In this document: piece by piece, positions 50,783 to 62,814 of the stretch
Position numbering within the stretch: position 1 is the first letter of the stretch
Layout: each line of letters begins with the position of its first letter
Assembly: GCF_036320965.1 (NCBI RefSeq)
Contig: NC_092234.1
Location: 41,915,532-41,979,531, forward strand
Source of the DNA: Panulirus ornatus
Lineage: Eukaryota > Arthropoda > Malacostraca > Decapoda > Palinuridae
DNA: 64,000 nucleotides
Direction: 5' to 3'
Made by a program: the position numbers and the translations under genes
Notes under the pieces: generated by a model
Databases searched by the model: none
What the model was told of the DNA's origin: nothing
What the model saw: the letters and a program-made list of their open reading frames with translations, nothing else

Positions 50783-52866
50783 CCCTCTACAGATCACCGA
50801 GAACCCCTTCATAGATCCCTGAGAACCCCTCTATAGATTACCAAAAACCCCTCTATAGATCCCTGGGAACCCCTCTATAGATCCCTGAGAACCCCTGTAT
50901 AGATCCCTGAGAACCCTTGTATAGATCCCTGGGAACCCCTGTATAGATCCCTGGGAACCCCTGTATAGATCCCTGAGAACCCCTGTATAGATCCCTGGGA
51001 ACCCCTGTATAGATCCCTGAGAACCCCTGTATAGATCCCTGGGAACCCCTGTATAGATCCCTGAGAACCCCTGTATAGATCCCTGAGAACCCCTGTATAG
51101 ATCCCTGAGAACCCCTGTATAGATCCCTGAGAACCCCTGTATAGATCCCTGGGAACCCCTGTATAGATCCCTGGGAACCCCTGTATAGATCCCTGGGAAC
51201 CCCTGTATAGATCCCTGAGAACCCCTGTATAGATCCCTGAGAACCCCTGTATAGATCCCTGAGAACCCCTGTATAGATCCCTGAGAACCCCTGTATAGAT
51301 CCCTGAGAACCCCTGTATAGATCCCTGAGAACCCCTGTATAGATCCCTGAGAACCCTTGTATAGATCCCTGGGAACCCCTGTATAGATCCCTGAGAACCC
51401 CTGTATAGATCCCTGAGAACCCCTGTATAGATCCCTGAGAACCCCTGTATAGATCCCTGGGAACCCCTGTATAGATCCCTGAGAACCCTTGTATAGATCC
51501 CTGGGAACCCCTGTATAGATCCCTGGGAACCCCTGTATAGATCCCTGAGAACCCCTGTATAGATCCCTGGGAACCCCTGTATAGATCCCTGGGAACCACT
51601 CTATAGATCCCTGGGAACCCCTCTATAGATCCCTGGGAACCCCTGTATAGATCCCTGGGAACCACTCTATAGATCCCTGGGAACCCCTGTATAGATCCCT
51701 GAGAACCCCTGTATAGATCCCTGGGAACCCCTGTATAGATCCCTGAGAACCCCTGTATAGATCCCTGAGAACCCCTGTATAGATCCCTGAGAACCCCTGT
51801 ATAGATCCCTGAGAACCCCTGTATAGATCCCTGGGAACCACTCTATAGATCCCTGGGAACCCCTCTATAGATCCCTGGGAACCCCTGTATAGATCCCTGA
51901 GAACCCCTGTATAGATCCCTGAGAACCCCTCTATAGATCCCTGGGAACCCCTCTATAGATCCCTGGGAACCCCTGTATAGATCCCTGGGAACCACTCTAT
52001 AGATCCCTGGGAACCCCTGTATAGATCCCTGGGAACCCCTGTATAGATCCCTGAGAACCCCTCTATAGATCCCTGGGAACCCCTGTATAGATCCCTGAGA
52101 ACCCCTCTATAGATCCCTGGGAACCCCTGTATAGATCCCTGGGAACCCCTGTATAGATCCCTGGGAACCCCTGTATAGATCCCTGGGAACCCCTGTATAG
52201 ATCCCTGGGAACCCCTGTATAGATCCCTGGGAACCCCTGTATAGATCCCTGAGAACCCCTGTATAGATCCCTGGGAACCCCTGTATAGATCCCTGGGAAC
52301 CCCTGTATAGATCCCTGAGAACCCCTGTATAGATCCCTGAGAACCCCTGTATAGATCCCTGAGAACCCCTGTATAGATCCCTGAGAACCCCTGTATAGAT
52401 CCCTGGGAACCCCTGTATAGATCCCTGGGAACCACTCTATAGATCCCTGGGAACCCCTCTATAGATCCCTGGGAACCCCTGTATAGATCCCTGAGAACCC
52501 CTGTATAGATCCCTGAGAACCCCTCTATAGATCCCTGGGAACCCCTCTATAGATCCCTGGGAACCCCTGTATAGATCCCTGGGAACCACTCTATAGATCC
52601 CTGGGAACCCCTGTATAGATCCCTGGGAACCCCTGTATAGATCCCTGAGAACCCCTCTATAGATCCCTGGGAACCCCTGTATAGATCCCTGAGAACCCCT
52701 CTATAGATCCCTGGGAACCCCTGTATAGATCCCTGGGAACCCCTGTATAGATCCCTGGGAACCCCTGTATAGATCCCTGGGAACCCCTGTATAGATCCCT
52801 GGGAACCCCTGTATAGATCCCTGAGAACCCCTGTATAGATCCCTGGGAACCCCTGTATAGATCCCT
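50783..52866. repeat. 23-bp minisatellite, about 89 copies, no indels
   Basis: The unit contains TATAGATCCCTGAGAACCCC, with GAGAA/GGGAA, CTGTAT/CTCTAT and ACCACTC variants. TATAG phrases lie at 50832 and 52856, exactly 88 steps of 23 bp apart. Blocks such as ACCACTC then CCCCTC then CCCCTG recur near 51595, 51837, 51983, 52432 and 52583, indicating multi-unit duplications. Confidence 0.97.
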
Positions 52867-53453
52867 CCTTCATTATACGAGGATAAAGAAGAGGAATGGA
52901 GGGAGTGGATGATGAGGCAAGGCCCCGAGGCAGGCAGCCGCCAGACCAAGCTACGGCAGCCTATAATGGACAGGTCAGCAAACACAATCACAAAGACCCT
53001 CTCCCTCGTTACTCTTTTCCTCGGGAACCTACTGACGGAGGCGAGGCCACTGTCCATTACCTTTCCGTCCGAGACATTATCATTGACTCGTTACTTTATT
53101 CGCAGAAGGTTGTTACCTGGCAGTTACCTTGGGGTGGGCCTGACGGGGCCCCCAGCGCCAGGGGTCCACGATCCCAGATACCAACGCGTCTTCGGGCAAG
53201 CTGATCACCTACCATGAAACCCAGGGGCACCTCGTCTGCTGAACCTCCCACCGGCAGTGGCTCCGCCCCCGTGTGTGTGTGTGTGTGTGGAAAGATATCT
53301 GCATGTCTCCACCAGTAACTGAGTGTTGGAGTGTGGTGGAGAGTAATGAGTCGGTGCAGGTACCTCTCCAGCTTAAGCTGGGTCATGAGGACGTCACCAT
53401 GACATACCCACAGTAATGCCCTGGTCTGCACCTCCCGTCTCCTTCATTAGGTT

Positions 53454-53790
53454 GACGACCAGGTCGTGAGGATGGTGCCTGGCTGACGACCAGGTCATGA
53501 GGATGGTGCCTGGCTGACGACCAGGTCATGAGGATGGTGCCTGGCTGACGACCAGGTCGTGAGGATGGTGCCTGGCTGACGACCAGGTCATGAGGATGGT
53601 GCCTGGCTGACGACCAGGTCGTGAGGATGGTGCCTGGCTGACGACCAGGTCATGAGGATGGTGCCTGGTTGACGACCAGGTCGTGAGGATGGTGCCTGGC
53701 TGACGACCAGGTCATGAGGATGGTGCCTGGCTGACGACCAGGTCATGAGGATGGTGCCTGGCTGACGACCAGGTCGTGAGGATGGTCCAC
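53454..53790. repeat. 31-bp minisatellite, 11 copies, no indels
   Basis: The unit contains GACGACCAGGTCATGAGGAT and GGTGCCTGGCT, with GGTCATG and GGTCGTG variants. Steps are exactly 31 bp from 53454 to 53764. Its sequence is unrelated to the 31-bp satellite at 35.6 kb. Confidence 0.96.
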
Positions 53791-53799
53791 GCTCACTCC

Positions 53800-54077
53800 T
53801 AACTACGTCCTACAATCCTTCAGTACGACGGTAGGATCCTTCAGTACGACGTTACGATCCTTCAGTACGACGGTACGGTCCTTCAGCACGACGTTACGAT
53901 CCTTCAGTACGACGTTACGATCCTTCAGCACGACGGTACGACACGTATATATGTCGGGCTGGCGTCTGACCTGATCTTTTACGTGTTAGACAGCAGGGAA
54001 GGCCGTCATAACTACGGGTCGTGCAGCCGTGCTCAAGGCTCGTACCGCCGTGCTCAAATATCGTACCGTCTTGCTGG
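53800..54077. mobile_element. foldback-like 21-bp-repeat element, locus E
   Basis: Six to seven plus-oriented units (53800-53942, core CAGTACGACGGTACGATCC) lead into a core at 53940-53975 (ATATGTCGGGCTGGCGTCTG, then ACCTGATC). An inverted core follows at 53990-54020 (GGCCGTCATAACTACGGGTC), then about three minus-oriented units to 54077 (GGCTCGTACCGCCGTGCTC). Both arms are present, as in locus A. Confidence 0.62.
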
Positions 54078-54099
54078 AGTGGTGCAGCAGACGACACAC

Positions 54100-54310
54100 C
54101 AGTGCAGGGGGGGGGGGGGGGGTTGTGGAAGAACAATGTGGTGAAACATTCACTCACCCCCCCAGCCAACCCCCCCCCCCCCTAGTCAACAGGTCAGGTT
54201 AAGGGGGGGTGGAACCTTAACACCCCCTTCACCCTCCCCCCCCCGACCACCCCAGCCCAACCCCCAGGTCAGGTTTACGGTGGTGGGGAGCCCCCCCCCC
54301 CGCCTCCCAC
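54100..54310. repeat. G- and C-homopolymer-rich tract
   Basis: A G-run of about 17 at 54105-54121 is followed by several C-runs of 8-13 bp to 54301. Sequence accuracy in such runs is doubtful. Confidence 0.8.
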
Positions 54311-54925
54311 TTTCCAGCTTTCCCCCGTGGGAGCAAAACAAAGCGGTGGGTGCTGGGGGTGAGTTCCCCCCTGCCCCAGGGGGCGTCACTCAGAGCTGTA
54401 ACTCACTCGTGACTACAGACTACGAGTGCCTTCCAGGTGGCCAGCGGAGATGTAAACAACACACAGGTGCTGAGTACGACACAGGCGCTCACCCAGCAAC
54501 ACGTCAGACGCTGAGACAACGAACCGTCTCCGGGGCCTGACCCACCTACGATCTTAAAGCTTGAACACCTGATCAAGCTGTGAGGATACGTCGGATACGA
54601 CAAGAGGTAAACCACGAGCAACTGTTATTAATCAGCTCAGACGTTGTTCCAAACTGACACAAAATGCACCAGAGGACGAGATGTCTTCATGACTACACCA
54701 ACCTACATCCCAGAAGCTTACATATCAGATTAAGCTGAGGGCAGCGTGACCCTCCCGTGCTACGCGATGCACCACCGTGACGTCGTAACATTCCACGGAA
54801 TATCTTTCCTTCACACCACAGAGGCGGGGATGACCTACTGAACTGTCATCACCAACACGACCTTCCTGGAGGCGCCTCGCTTTCCCAAACCATCTCCCTC
54901 ACCCTCGCTCCTCCAAGGGAGTGGA

Positions 54926-55517
54926 CTGGTAACACCCCCTCCTGGGGAGCGTACTGGTAACACTCCCTCCTGGGGAGCGTACTGGTAACACCCCCTCCTG
55001 GGGAGCGTACTGGTAACACCCCCTCCTGGGGAGCGTACTGGTAACACCCCCTCCTGGGGAGCGTACTGGTAACACCCCCTCCTGGGGAGCGTACTGGTAA
55101 CACCCCCTCCTGGGGAGCGTACTGGTAACACCCCCTCCTGGGGAGCGTACTGGTAACACTCCCTCCTGGGGAGTGCACTGGTAACACCCCCTCCTGGGGA
55201 GCGTACTGGTAACACCCCCTCCTGGGGAGCGTACTGGTAACACCCCCTCCTGGGGAGCGTACTGGTAACGCCCCCTCTTGGGGAGCGTACTGGTAACACT
55301 CCCTCCTGGGGAGCGTACTGGTAACACTCCCTCCTGGGGAGCGTACTGGTAACACCCCCTCCTGGGGAGCGTACTGGTAACACCCCCTCCTGGGGAGCGT
55401 ACTGGTAACACCCCCTCCTGGGGAGCGTACTGGTAACACCCCCTCCTGGGGAGCGTACTGGTAACACCCCCTCCTGGGGAGCGTACTGGTAACACCCCCT
55501 CCTGGGGAGCGTACTGG
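54926..55517. repeat. 28-bp minisatellite, 21 copies, no indels
   Basis: The unit contains CTGGTAACACCCCCTCCTGG and GGAGCGTA. CTGG phrases at 54926 and 55514 are exactly 21 steps apart. Substitutions are few (CACTCCC, GTGCACTGG). Confidence 0.97.
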
Positions 55518-55779
55518 CATCAAGAGTACACAGGTGAAGTGATCAACAGAGCCTCGTCCATCGTGGGAGCCACAGTTACTCCACACACACAGTTAGCTGC
55601 ACGGGCAAATCTGACGGTGCTGAAGTGTCCTTGTCTTACACATGACGCTGCAGGACTGTGTGAGTGGTGAGCCGAGCCTCTCACTACACTCGCCCGTACC
55701 AGGGCTTATTATTGAGCTGCGGTGGATAATGCCCAGTCAGGATGGAGGGGGATCACTCAGCACAACAGCAAAGGCGCAG

Positions 55780-55995
55780 GCGGTCCCAGAACCCCAGCTG
55801 TGTGAGGTGAGGTAGAGGACCTCCCAAACCATCGTAAGGTATACGTAAGGTAAGGTCCCAGACCCCCAGCTGTGTGGGTAGAAGACCTCCCAAACCATCG
55901 TCAGGTATACAAGTAAGGTAAGGTAAGGTCCCAGACCCCCAGCTGTGTGGGTAGAAGACCTCCCAAACCATCGTAAGGTATGCGTAAGGTCACAG
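55780..55995. repeat. about 66-bp dispersed satellite, locus 1 (3 copies)
   Basis: Units share AGACCTCCCAAACCATCGTA, AAGGTATACGTAAGG and TCCCAGACCCCCAGCTGTG. Spacing is 66 and 73 bp because the number of AAGGT pentamers varies. The same unit in the same orientation recurs at 63757-64000. Confidence 0.93.
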
Positions 55996-56157
55996 ATAAT
56001 AATGCACACGTGTTCCCTTCATTCAGCGTGTGTCAACAGTAAGCCAGTACAGACTGACACATCATCGTGCACACGACTCTGCTGTGTCGAGGCGGAGGTT
56101 TCCGGGCAGGATTGGTTCCGTTCCTGGCTGGCTGACGCATCTTCTGGTATATTCCCA

Positions 56158-56160
<3 letters not shown>

Positions 56161-56222
<62 letters not shown>
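56161..56222. repeat. (CT)n microsatellite
   Basis: About 30 CT units. Confidence 0.95.
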
Positions 56223-56223
<1 letters not shown>

Positions 56224-56449
56224 CACAGACCCAGTAATCCTCTCTTCTTTTATAGCATTTTCTCGTGTGGTTCGCCGGTGCTCCTGGCATACTGGGATGT
56301 CTCTACTACACTGCCGGATTATCTGAAGGTGGCGTCCACGACCAGCGTGCCCTACTGCTGCTGCAGTCCCGCCTCCCACATGCCGTCGCGCCGGGCTGCT
56401 GGACAGGGTGTGGCAACAGGCTCTTATCTCCAACCTTCTCTCTCACGCG

Positions 56450-56453
<4 letters not shown>

Positions 56454-56519
<66 letters not shown>
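56454..56519. repeat. (CT)n microsatellite
   Basis: About 33 CT units. Confidence 0.95.
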
Positions 56520-56527
<8 letters not shown>

Positions 56528-56608
56528 TTCGCCCACGTTGGTCGATTTCTTATCTTGTTTTCCTTTCCCGACCAACAGAGACATTCATCAGGGTCGTGTC
56601 TTCTCTTG

Positions 56609-56676
56609 ACCTCATCTTCCTTCCTTCCTTCCCTCTTCCTTCCTTCTTTCCTTCCTTCCTTCCTTTCTTCCTTCCC
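56609..56676. repeat. (CTTC)n imperfect microsatellite
   Basis: CTTC/CTTT-type tetranucleotides with interruptions. Confidence 0.88.
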
Positions 56677-56967
56677 TCAACCATCGACCTTCTCTGTAAC
56701 AAACACTGCCACCTGGAACACTAATTTCTGCAATGCTCCATCTCTCAATACATCCACCACCACATCTTGTCTCGTTCGATCCACTTACTCACACCTGCTT
56801 CTGTACACTCATATATGGACAGGATTTCCCTGTAGGGTCCTGACGTGGCCTCGTCAGACTAAACGCCCTTTAAGGTCTAAGTTCTCCCTGCTTCTCCCTC
56901 TCTCCAACTCTCTCCCAAACATCCTCTCCATCTCTGCTGAAGCCACCATGACTCTGCCACTCCCCAC

Positions 56968-56969
<2 letters not shown>

Positions 56970-57003
<34 letters not shown>
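56970..57003. repeat. (CA)n microsatellite
   Basis: About 17 CA units. Confidence 0.95.
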
Positions 57004-57004
<1 letters not shown>

Positions 57005-57251
57005 CATCCGTGTATCGTGACGACGTATCTTGCAAATCCTACTTTACAAAAACAGTTAAGCTTCCCCATACATCCAACTGGTTCTAGTCCCATTTCGACA
57101 CGTTTTCTCCAGTTCGCCAGGAGGGAGCCGTCCGTGTACAGAGAGCACTGCTCTAGCATGTCAAGCACCTTCACCTCTGTGTCCTCACTCCACAAATCAG
57201 ATCTCACCATCTGAACTCAACACGACCCTCTTTTCCATCTCTCTCCTCTCT

Positions 57252-57256
<5 letters not shown>

Positions 57257-57325
<69 letters not shown>
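57257..57325. repeat. (CT)n microsatellite
   Basis: About 34 CT units, directly 5' of the RT C-terminal relic. Confidence 0.95.
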
Positions 57326-57328
<3 letters not shown>

Positions 57329-57351
57329 GCCACCAGCTACTACACCAGGTG

Positions 57352-57528
57352 GTCCTCAGCAAGCCACCCACTGCTTCCCGTAATCCCTGTGTGAGCATCG
57401 ACAACTCGAGGATGGACCGTTGTCATGTCTGTTTCTTTCCCTCCACCGCTAAGCTCTGGGACTATTTACCTTCTCCAGTCGTTCCTAACTTCGACGTGAC
57501 CCTCTTTTTTTTTACGAGGCAAACTTAG
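57352..57528 (+). pseudogene. Jockey-like ORF2 C-terminal relic
   Basis: The frame reads SKPPTASRNPCVSIDNSRMD, then RCHVCFFPSTAKLWDYLPSP and VVPNFDVTLFFFTRQT to a TAG at 57526-57528. This is the terminal block H.F.V.I.NSR.DR…SFFPSTAKLWN.LP..VFP…..F.R.. of Jockey/CR1-type ORF2. The FFF comes from a T-run that may hide a frameshift. No RT domain precedes it; the (CT)n tract marks the break. It is the third such fragment in the window. Confidence 0.75.
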
Positions 57529-57877
57529 CATCGTCTTGAAAAGAAACTATTCTTTACATTTTCTATTCGTTTCATGTACGTCTCATTCATTACGTGGCCT
57601 TAATGAGGAATCTTTTCAATGCTTGTAACATGCAAAGAATAAATGATTTATTAAGGTATACATGCGTCTGTGACACAGCCAGGTATATACACATGGGAGT
57701 TATAAACATGAACCCCCCACACACCGTTTTCTTTAACACCGACGTTGTTGTGGTAGGTCTAAGACGTGAAGTGTTTGCTAGTGAGGGTAACACTCAGCTC
57801 CGGGACGTATACTTACCATGTCAGACGGTCCTCACTTGAAAAGCTATCCGACCTGAGATGTGGAATACTGGATATAT

Positions 57878-57879
<2 letters not shown>

Positions 57880-57935
<56 letters not shown>
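57880..57935. repeat. (GT)n microsatellite
   Basis: About 28 GT units. Confidence 0.95.
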
Positions 57936-57937
<2 letters not shown>

Positions 57938-58094
57938 ACTATCTGGTTGAGGCGGAGGTATTTGGTTGTGGGCAGTGGGGCCCATGGGAGGCCGGGGTAT
58001 TGATCAGGAGAGATGACTGCTGTGACCCGGGCGGCTCTGTTGTGTTGCCGGCCAGCCAGCCAGCCAGCCCAGACCAGACCCAAGCCTCGCCCAA

Positions 58095-58370
58095 TCATCA
58101 TCACCACCATCATCCACACCGCCCCTTCCTCCCCATCATCACCCACACCGCCCCTTCCTCCCCATCATCATCACCATCACCCACACACCGCCCCTTCCTC
58201 CCCATCATCACCATCACCCATACCCCCTTCCTCCCCATCACCACCATCATCCACACATCGCCCCTTCCTCCCAGTCATCACCCACACTGCCCCTTCCTCC
58301 CCATCATCATCACCATCACCCACAATGCCCCTCCCTCCCCATCATCATCATCGCCCACACCGCCCCTCCC
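58095..58370. repeat. about 40-bp degenerate minisatellite, about 7 copies
   Basis: The unit is built from CACCGCCCCTTCCTCCCCAT with a variable (CAT)n/(CAC)n linker. Confidence 0.88.
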
Positions 58371-58675
58371 TCGTCCTCCCCACGCTACAGCACTACACCT
58401 GATGGTGACACTCGTTACAACACGTATCACTTCAGCACATCGCTTGTAACTGACCTTGCAGATCCCCTCCGCACAACCACCTACTCTAAATATATGTCAA
58501 TATATGTGATATATCTTCCATCGTCTTGAAAGCTTCAATATATGTGGGCCTGAGGTTTCTTCCAACAGCTTTTGGTCGACCAACGACCCAATCCCACAGC
58601 TCGAACCCAGCCCGGGATCAGCAGTGTGGTGGGTGAAGACCCCCGCAGACTTCACCGTGTATAATACACCTCCGT

Positions 58676-59690
58676 CACCCTTCCTGACGAGGAAGGAGCT
58701 GTGGTTCCCTGACGAGGAAGGAGCTGTGGTTCCCTGACGAGGAAGAAGCTGTGGTTCCCTGACGAGGAAGGAGCTGTGTTTCCCTGACGAGGAAGGAGCT
58801 GTGTTTCCCTGACGAGGAAGGAGCTGTGGTTCCCTGACGAGGAAGGAGCTGTGTTTCCCTGACGAGGAAGGAGCTGTGTTTCCCTGACGAGGAAGGAGCT
58901 GTGGTTCCCTGACGAGGAAGGAGCTGTGTTTCCCTGAAGAGGAAGGAGCTGTGTTTCCCTGACGAGGAAGGAGCTGTGTTTCCCTGACGAGGAAGGAGCT
59001 GTGTTTCCCTGACGAGGAAGGAGCTGTGTTTCCCTGACGAGGAAGGAGCTGTGGTTCCCTGACGAGGAAGGAGCTGTGTTTCCCTGACGAGGAAGGAGCT
59101 GTGGTTCCCTGACGAGGAAGGAGCTGTGGTTCCCTGACGAGGAAGGAGCTGTGTTTCCCTGACGAGGAAGGAGCTGTGGTTCCCTGACGAGGAAGGAGCT
59201 GTGTTTCCCTGACGAGGAAGGAGCTGTGTTTCCCTGACGAGGAAGGAGCTGTGGTTCCCTGACGAGGAAGGAGCTGTGTTTCCCTGACGAGGAAGGAGCT
59301 GTGTTTCCCTGACGAGGAAGGAGCTGTGGTTCCCTGACGAGGAAGGAGCTGTGGTTCCCTGACGAGGAAGGAGCTGTGTTTCCCTGACGAGGAAGGAGCT
59401 GTGTTTCCCTGACAAGGAAGGAGCTGTGTTTCCCTGACGAAGAAGCTGTGTTTCCCTGACGAGGAAGGAGCTGTGGTTCCCTGACGAGGAAGGAGCTGTG
59501 TTTCCCTGACGAGGAAATAGCTGTGTTTCCCTGACGAGGAAGGAGCTGTGTTTCCCTGACGAGGAAGGAGCTGTGGTTCCCTGACGAGGAAGGAGCTGTG
59601 TTTCCCTGACGAGGAAGGAGCTGTGTTTCCCTGACGAGGAAGGAGCTGTGTTTCCCTGACGAGGAAGGAGCTGTGTTTCCCTGAGTTCAA
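58676..59690. repeat. 25-bp minisatellite, about 41 copies
   Basis: The unit contains TTCCCTGACGAGGAAGGAGC and TGTG, ending in T or G. A few copies have short deletions (near 59440). Three units are 75 bp without minus-strand stops, giving the 564-codon frame that also crosses the 22-bp array. Confidence 0.97.
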
Positions 59691-59852
59691 GACTTCACAG
59701 ATGGAACTCCAGTGTTCGTCGACCCATAGCTGCAGGACCACATGACCCAGCAGGGGGGGTGTCTGCAGCCACGACCCCTCGGTCGTCAACTCTGCAGAAG
59801 ACACATGACAGATCTGCGGACGAAGACCTGAGCATCCCCTACGAGTGGCGCC

Positions 59853-60130
59853 TCCCAGGTGACGTCCGTGATGTCCCCAGGTGACGTCCGTGATGTCCCC
59901 AGGTGACGTCCGTGATGTCCCCAAGTGACGTCCGTGAAGTCCCCAGGTGATGTCCGTGATGTCCCCAGGTGATGTCCGTGAAGTCCCCAGGTGACGTCCG
60001 TGAAGTCCCCAGGTGACGTCCGTGATGTCCCCAGGTGACGTCCGTGATGTCCCCAGGTGACGTCCGTGGTTTCCCAGGTGACGTCCGTGATGTCCCCAGG
60101 TGACGTCCGTGGTTTCCCCAGGTGACGTCC
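59853..60130. repeat. 22-bp minisatellite, about 12 copies
   Basis: The unit contains AGGTGACGTCCGTGATGTCC, with GTGAAG and GTGGTTT variants. Confidence 0.96.
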
Positions 60131-60155
60131 ACTCCCGCTTTAAATAGAGGGTACT

Positions 60156-60265
60156 CAGCCTGACCCACCGTGGGTCGTCAGCCTGACCCACCGTGGGTCG
60201 TCAGCCTGACCCACCGTGGGTCGTCAGCCAGACCCACCGTGGGTCGTCAGCCTGACCCACCACGT
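60156..60265. repeat. 23-bp minisatellite with internal hairpin, about 4.5 copies
   Basis: The unit contains CAGCCTGACCCACCGTGGGT and CGT. GACCCAC and GTGGGTC form a perfect 7-bp-arm palindrome around one base. Confidence 0.95.
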
Positions 60266-60411
60266 GCCTCACTTGTATATGGAATGACATCTCGGGAAGC
60301 AGGTCAGGAGAGCAGACGGGCCCGTGTATAATACATGTGGAACACAACCTTCCATCCTGGCCAGGCGCTCCTGTGTGGCCACCAGCAGTCCGTCCACACG
60401 GCTTCACCCAG

Positions 60412-60529
60412 CCCCAGCAGCCACCAGCCTCACCCCTGTGCTAACCCCCTGGTCTCCCCTGCCATTATAACCCCAGCAGCCACCAGCCTCACCCCTGTGC
60501 TAACCCCCTGGTCTCCCCTGCCATTATAA
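60412..60529. repeat. exact 59-bp tandem duplication
   Basis: Two identical 59-bp copies (60412-60470 and 60471-60529), each ending CCATTATAA. Confidence 0.96.
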
Positions 60530-60794
60530 AGACGCGTCAGTACACGTCCACGGCGCTGGTGGAGCGAACGTATGGGTTGTCACGGGGAGACAGACATGTT
60601 GGTCTCAGAACTTATTCACAACTGCACCCCGCGACACCCTCGTCCATCACGTGACCTGACCTGACCCTTGCTGGCCAGACGACGTGATGCCATTATTTCT
60701 GGATGGTTCATACACCCCGCCTCCCTACAGGGAAGGGTTCCTGCTCCCCATCTCCCCTGGAGGAAGTGGTTTATGCTCCCCTCACGCTTCCCCT

Positions 60795-61130
60795 GGGGTA
60801 ATGTACTGTACGGGGAGGGAGTTCTACACTGGTGTGGCCACCATCTCTTGTACTGTACGGGGAGGGAGTTCTACACTGGTGTGGCCACCATCTCTTGTAC
60901 TGTACGGGGAGGGAGTTCTACACAGGTGGGCCCCCATCTCTTGTACTGTACGGGGAGGGAGTTCTACACAGGTGGGCCCCCATCTCTTGTACTGTACGGG
61001 GAGGGAGTTCTACACTGGTGTGGCCCCATCTCTTGTACTGTACGGGTAGAGAGTTCTTCACTCGTGGGGCCCCATCTCTTGTACTGTACGGGGAGGGAGT
61101 TCTACACTGGTGGGCCCCCATCTCATGATC
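60795..61130. repeat. 47-bp minisatellite, about 7 copies
   Basis: The unit contains TGTACTGTACGGGGAGGGAG and TTCTACACTGGTG, with 46-47-bp spacing. Confidence 0.95.
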
Positions 61131-61458
61131 ATTCTCCACTATCATACCTGTTGAACCTCTGCGTGTTGTCCACATTGAGTGCCTCAGTTTGTGATATCCC
61201 AATCATTACACAACTCCTGTCATCATACGAGGTAAACACTGCCTTATGTTTTCTATACCAAACGTCTGGTTTAATTTCCTGTGGTTGTTCTGTCCATCCG
61301 TCTTCCCAAGACCTGTCCACTGTCAACACCGTCACGCAGGTTGAAAACCATAAAGGGTGTGATCAAGTCACCCCTTACTCTTCTTCTCTCCATGGTGGGC
61401 AAAATTAAGACGACCTCGCCTTCGGCTGTAACACAGAGTTGCGTGATGTGTGTGAGGG

Positions 61459-61499
61459 GGAGGAGGAGGAGGAGGAGGAGGAGGAGGAGGAGGAGGAAG
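61459..61499. repeat. (GGA)n microsatellite
   Basis: About 13 GGA units. Confidence 0.95.
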
Positions 61500-61909
61500 G
61501 GAAGAGGGGAGGAGGAGGATTACTCAAGGAGGGGGAGAGTGTTGGGGGGGAGAGGGGGGGTCAGCGGTGCTCCAGCTGTCTCGCCGTCACACTTGACCTT
61601 AATAACCCAACAGCTGGTCCGCACCCACCTGCCTCACCCTCACACACACACACGCCCGGGACCAGCTCAGCATGACCTCTCTCCTGACGCGATGCTTTCA
61701 TCAAGACACACGCCTCTAACTTGGTCAGCCGTGCCTGTCTGTGATCATGTATGGCCAACGAATGACGTAAAACACTGAGTCGATATTCATTCATCAAATC
61801 CCCGAATATCTCGGCCGAAGAGCCCAGAATATTCCCGATCCCCCCAGCTAAGCTGGCGTAGGATATTGCTGACGTGTTTCCTACCCCTATCCCCCCCCCC
61901 TCCCCCATC

Positions 61910-62180
61910 CTCCCGGGGTGTATCAGAATATTCCATGCCCCCGGCCCATCCTCCCAGGGTGTGCCAGAATATTCCATGCCCCGCCCCATCCCCCCAGGGT
62001 GTGCCAGAATATTCCATGTCCCCTCCCCCATCCTCCCAGGGTGTCCCAGAATATTCCATGCCCCCGGCCCATCCCCCCAGGGTGTGCCAGAATATTCCAT
62101 GCCCGCCCCATCCTCCTGGGGTGTGCCAGAATATTCCATGCCCCGCCCCATCCTCCTGGGGTGTGCCAGGATATTCCCAA
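61910..62180. repeat. 39-42-bp minisatellite, 7 copies
   Basis: The unit contains AGAATATTCCATGCCCC and CCAGGGTGTGCC. Spacing varies from 39 to 42 bp through C-run length. AGAATATTC holds the palindrome GAATATTC. Confidence 0.94.
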
Positions 62181-62569
62181 TACCAGCAGACACGGGCACT
62201 CCTGGTCTCCCTCGCTGTACGTAAGGCGGTCACCTGGAGCCGCTACCAAGCCTTCACCACAGATTTCAAGGGAATCTGTTATCTTAATATTATACCATAT
62301 CTCTCTTATCTGATATCTACAACGAAGGGCAAAGCACTACAGACGCTTCTAATTAATCTGGTCTAAGAAAAAGTGAGTGTGGGTTGTGTGCTTTAACCTG
62401 ATGATTTCATTCGTGTTAGTATGTTATAACGGTACAGAATACAGGTAATACAGGCCAGCAGTGTAACCTGCGGGATACAGGAGGTTGGGAGGTGGTGGAA
62501 ACATGAGTGTGTAGGGTCGGCTTAACTCTACTGCATATGGCAGTCACGTGCGTGCCACACTGTCCAAGA

Positions 62570-62573
<4 letters not shown>

Positions 62574-62638
<65 letters not shown>
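62574..62638. repeat. (CT)n microsatellite
   Basis: About 32 CT units. Confidence 0.95.
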
Positions 62639-62640
<2 letters not shown>

Positions 62641-62814
62641 GCACGTCTGAGCCAGTCATCGTAATGCGGCCGAAGATCTAATTCTCGGGGAAATTATTCA
62701 CGTGAGGTGGCAGGGAGCCGAGGTCACCACGGGGCATGGTGGCTGCCTCCAGCCACCCACCGCCTCCCCCAGCCCCGCTCCTGCGGGAGGGGCGCGCGGG
62801 GGGGTACAACACTA

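Noticed and set aside
53454..53790. Relation between the two 31-bp arrays (35.6 kb and 53.5 kb)
   Set aside because: Equal length is coincidental: aligned in any phase the units share only short G-rich phrases.
55780..55995. AAGGT pentamers as telomere-type repeat
   Set aside because: The arthropod telomere unit is TTAGG. These pentamers are few, interrupted and part of a longer satellite unit.
56854..57210. 118-codon minus frame with a protein-like segment (TDGSLLANWRKRVEMGLEPV)
   Set aside because: It looks less repeat-like than its neighbours but I recognise no family, its upstream part ends in a microsatellite, and there is no supporting gene context.
58572..58583. Perfect palindrome TTGGTCGACCAA
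   Set aside because: A single 12-bp palindrome. It may belong to an old dispersed repeat that also spans GCTCGAACCC nearby, but I could not confirm a second copy in the window.
58497..60191. 564-codon minus frame with HSSFLVRETQLLPRQGNTAP-type repeats
   Set aside because: It runs through two unrelated arrays (25 and 22 bp); 75 bp without stops explains the openness.
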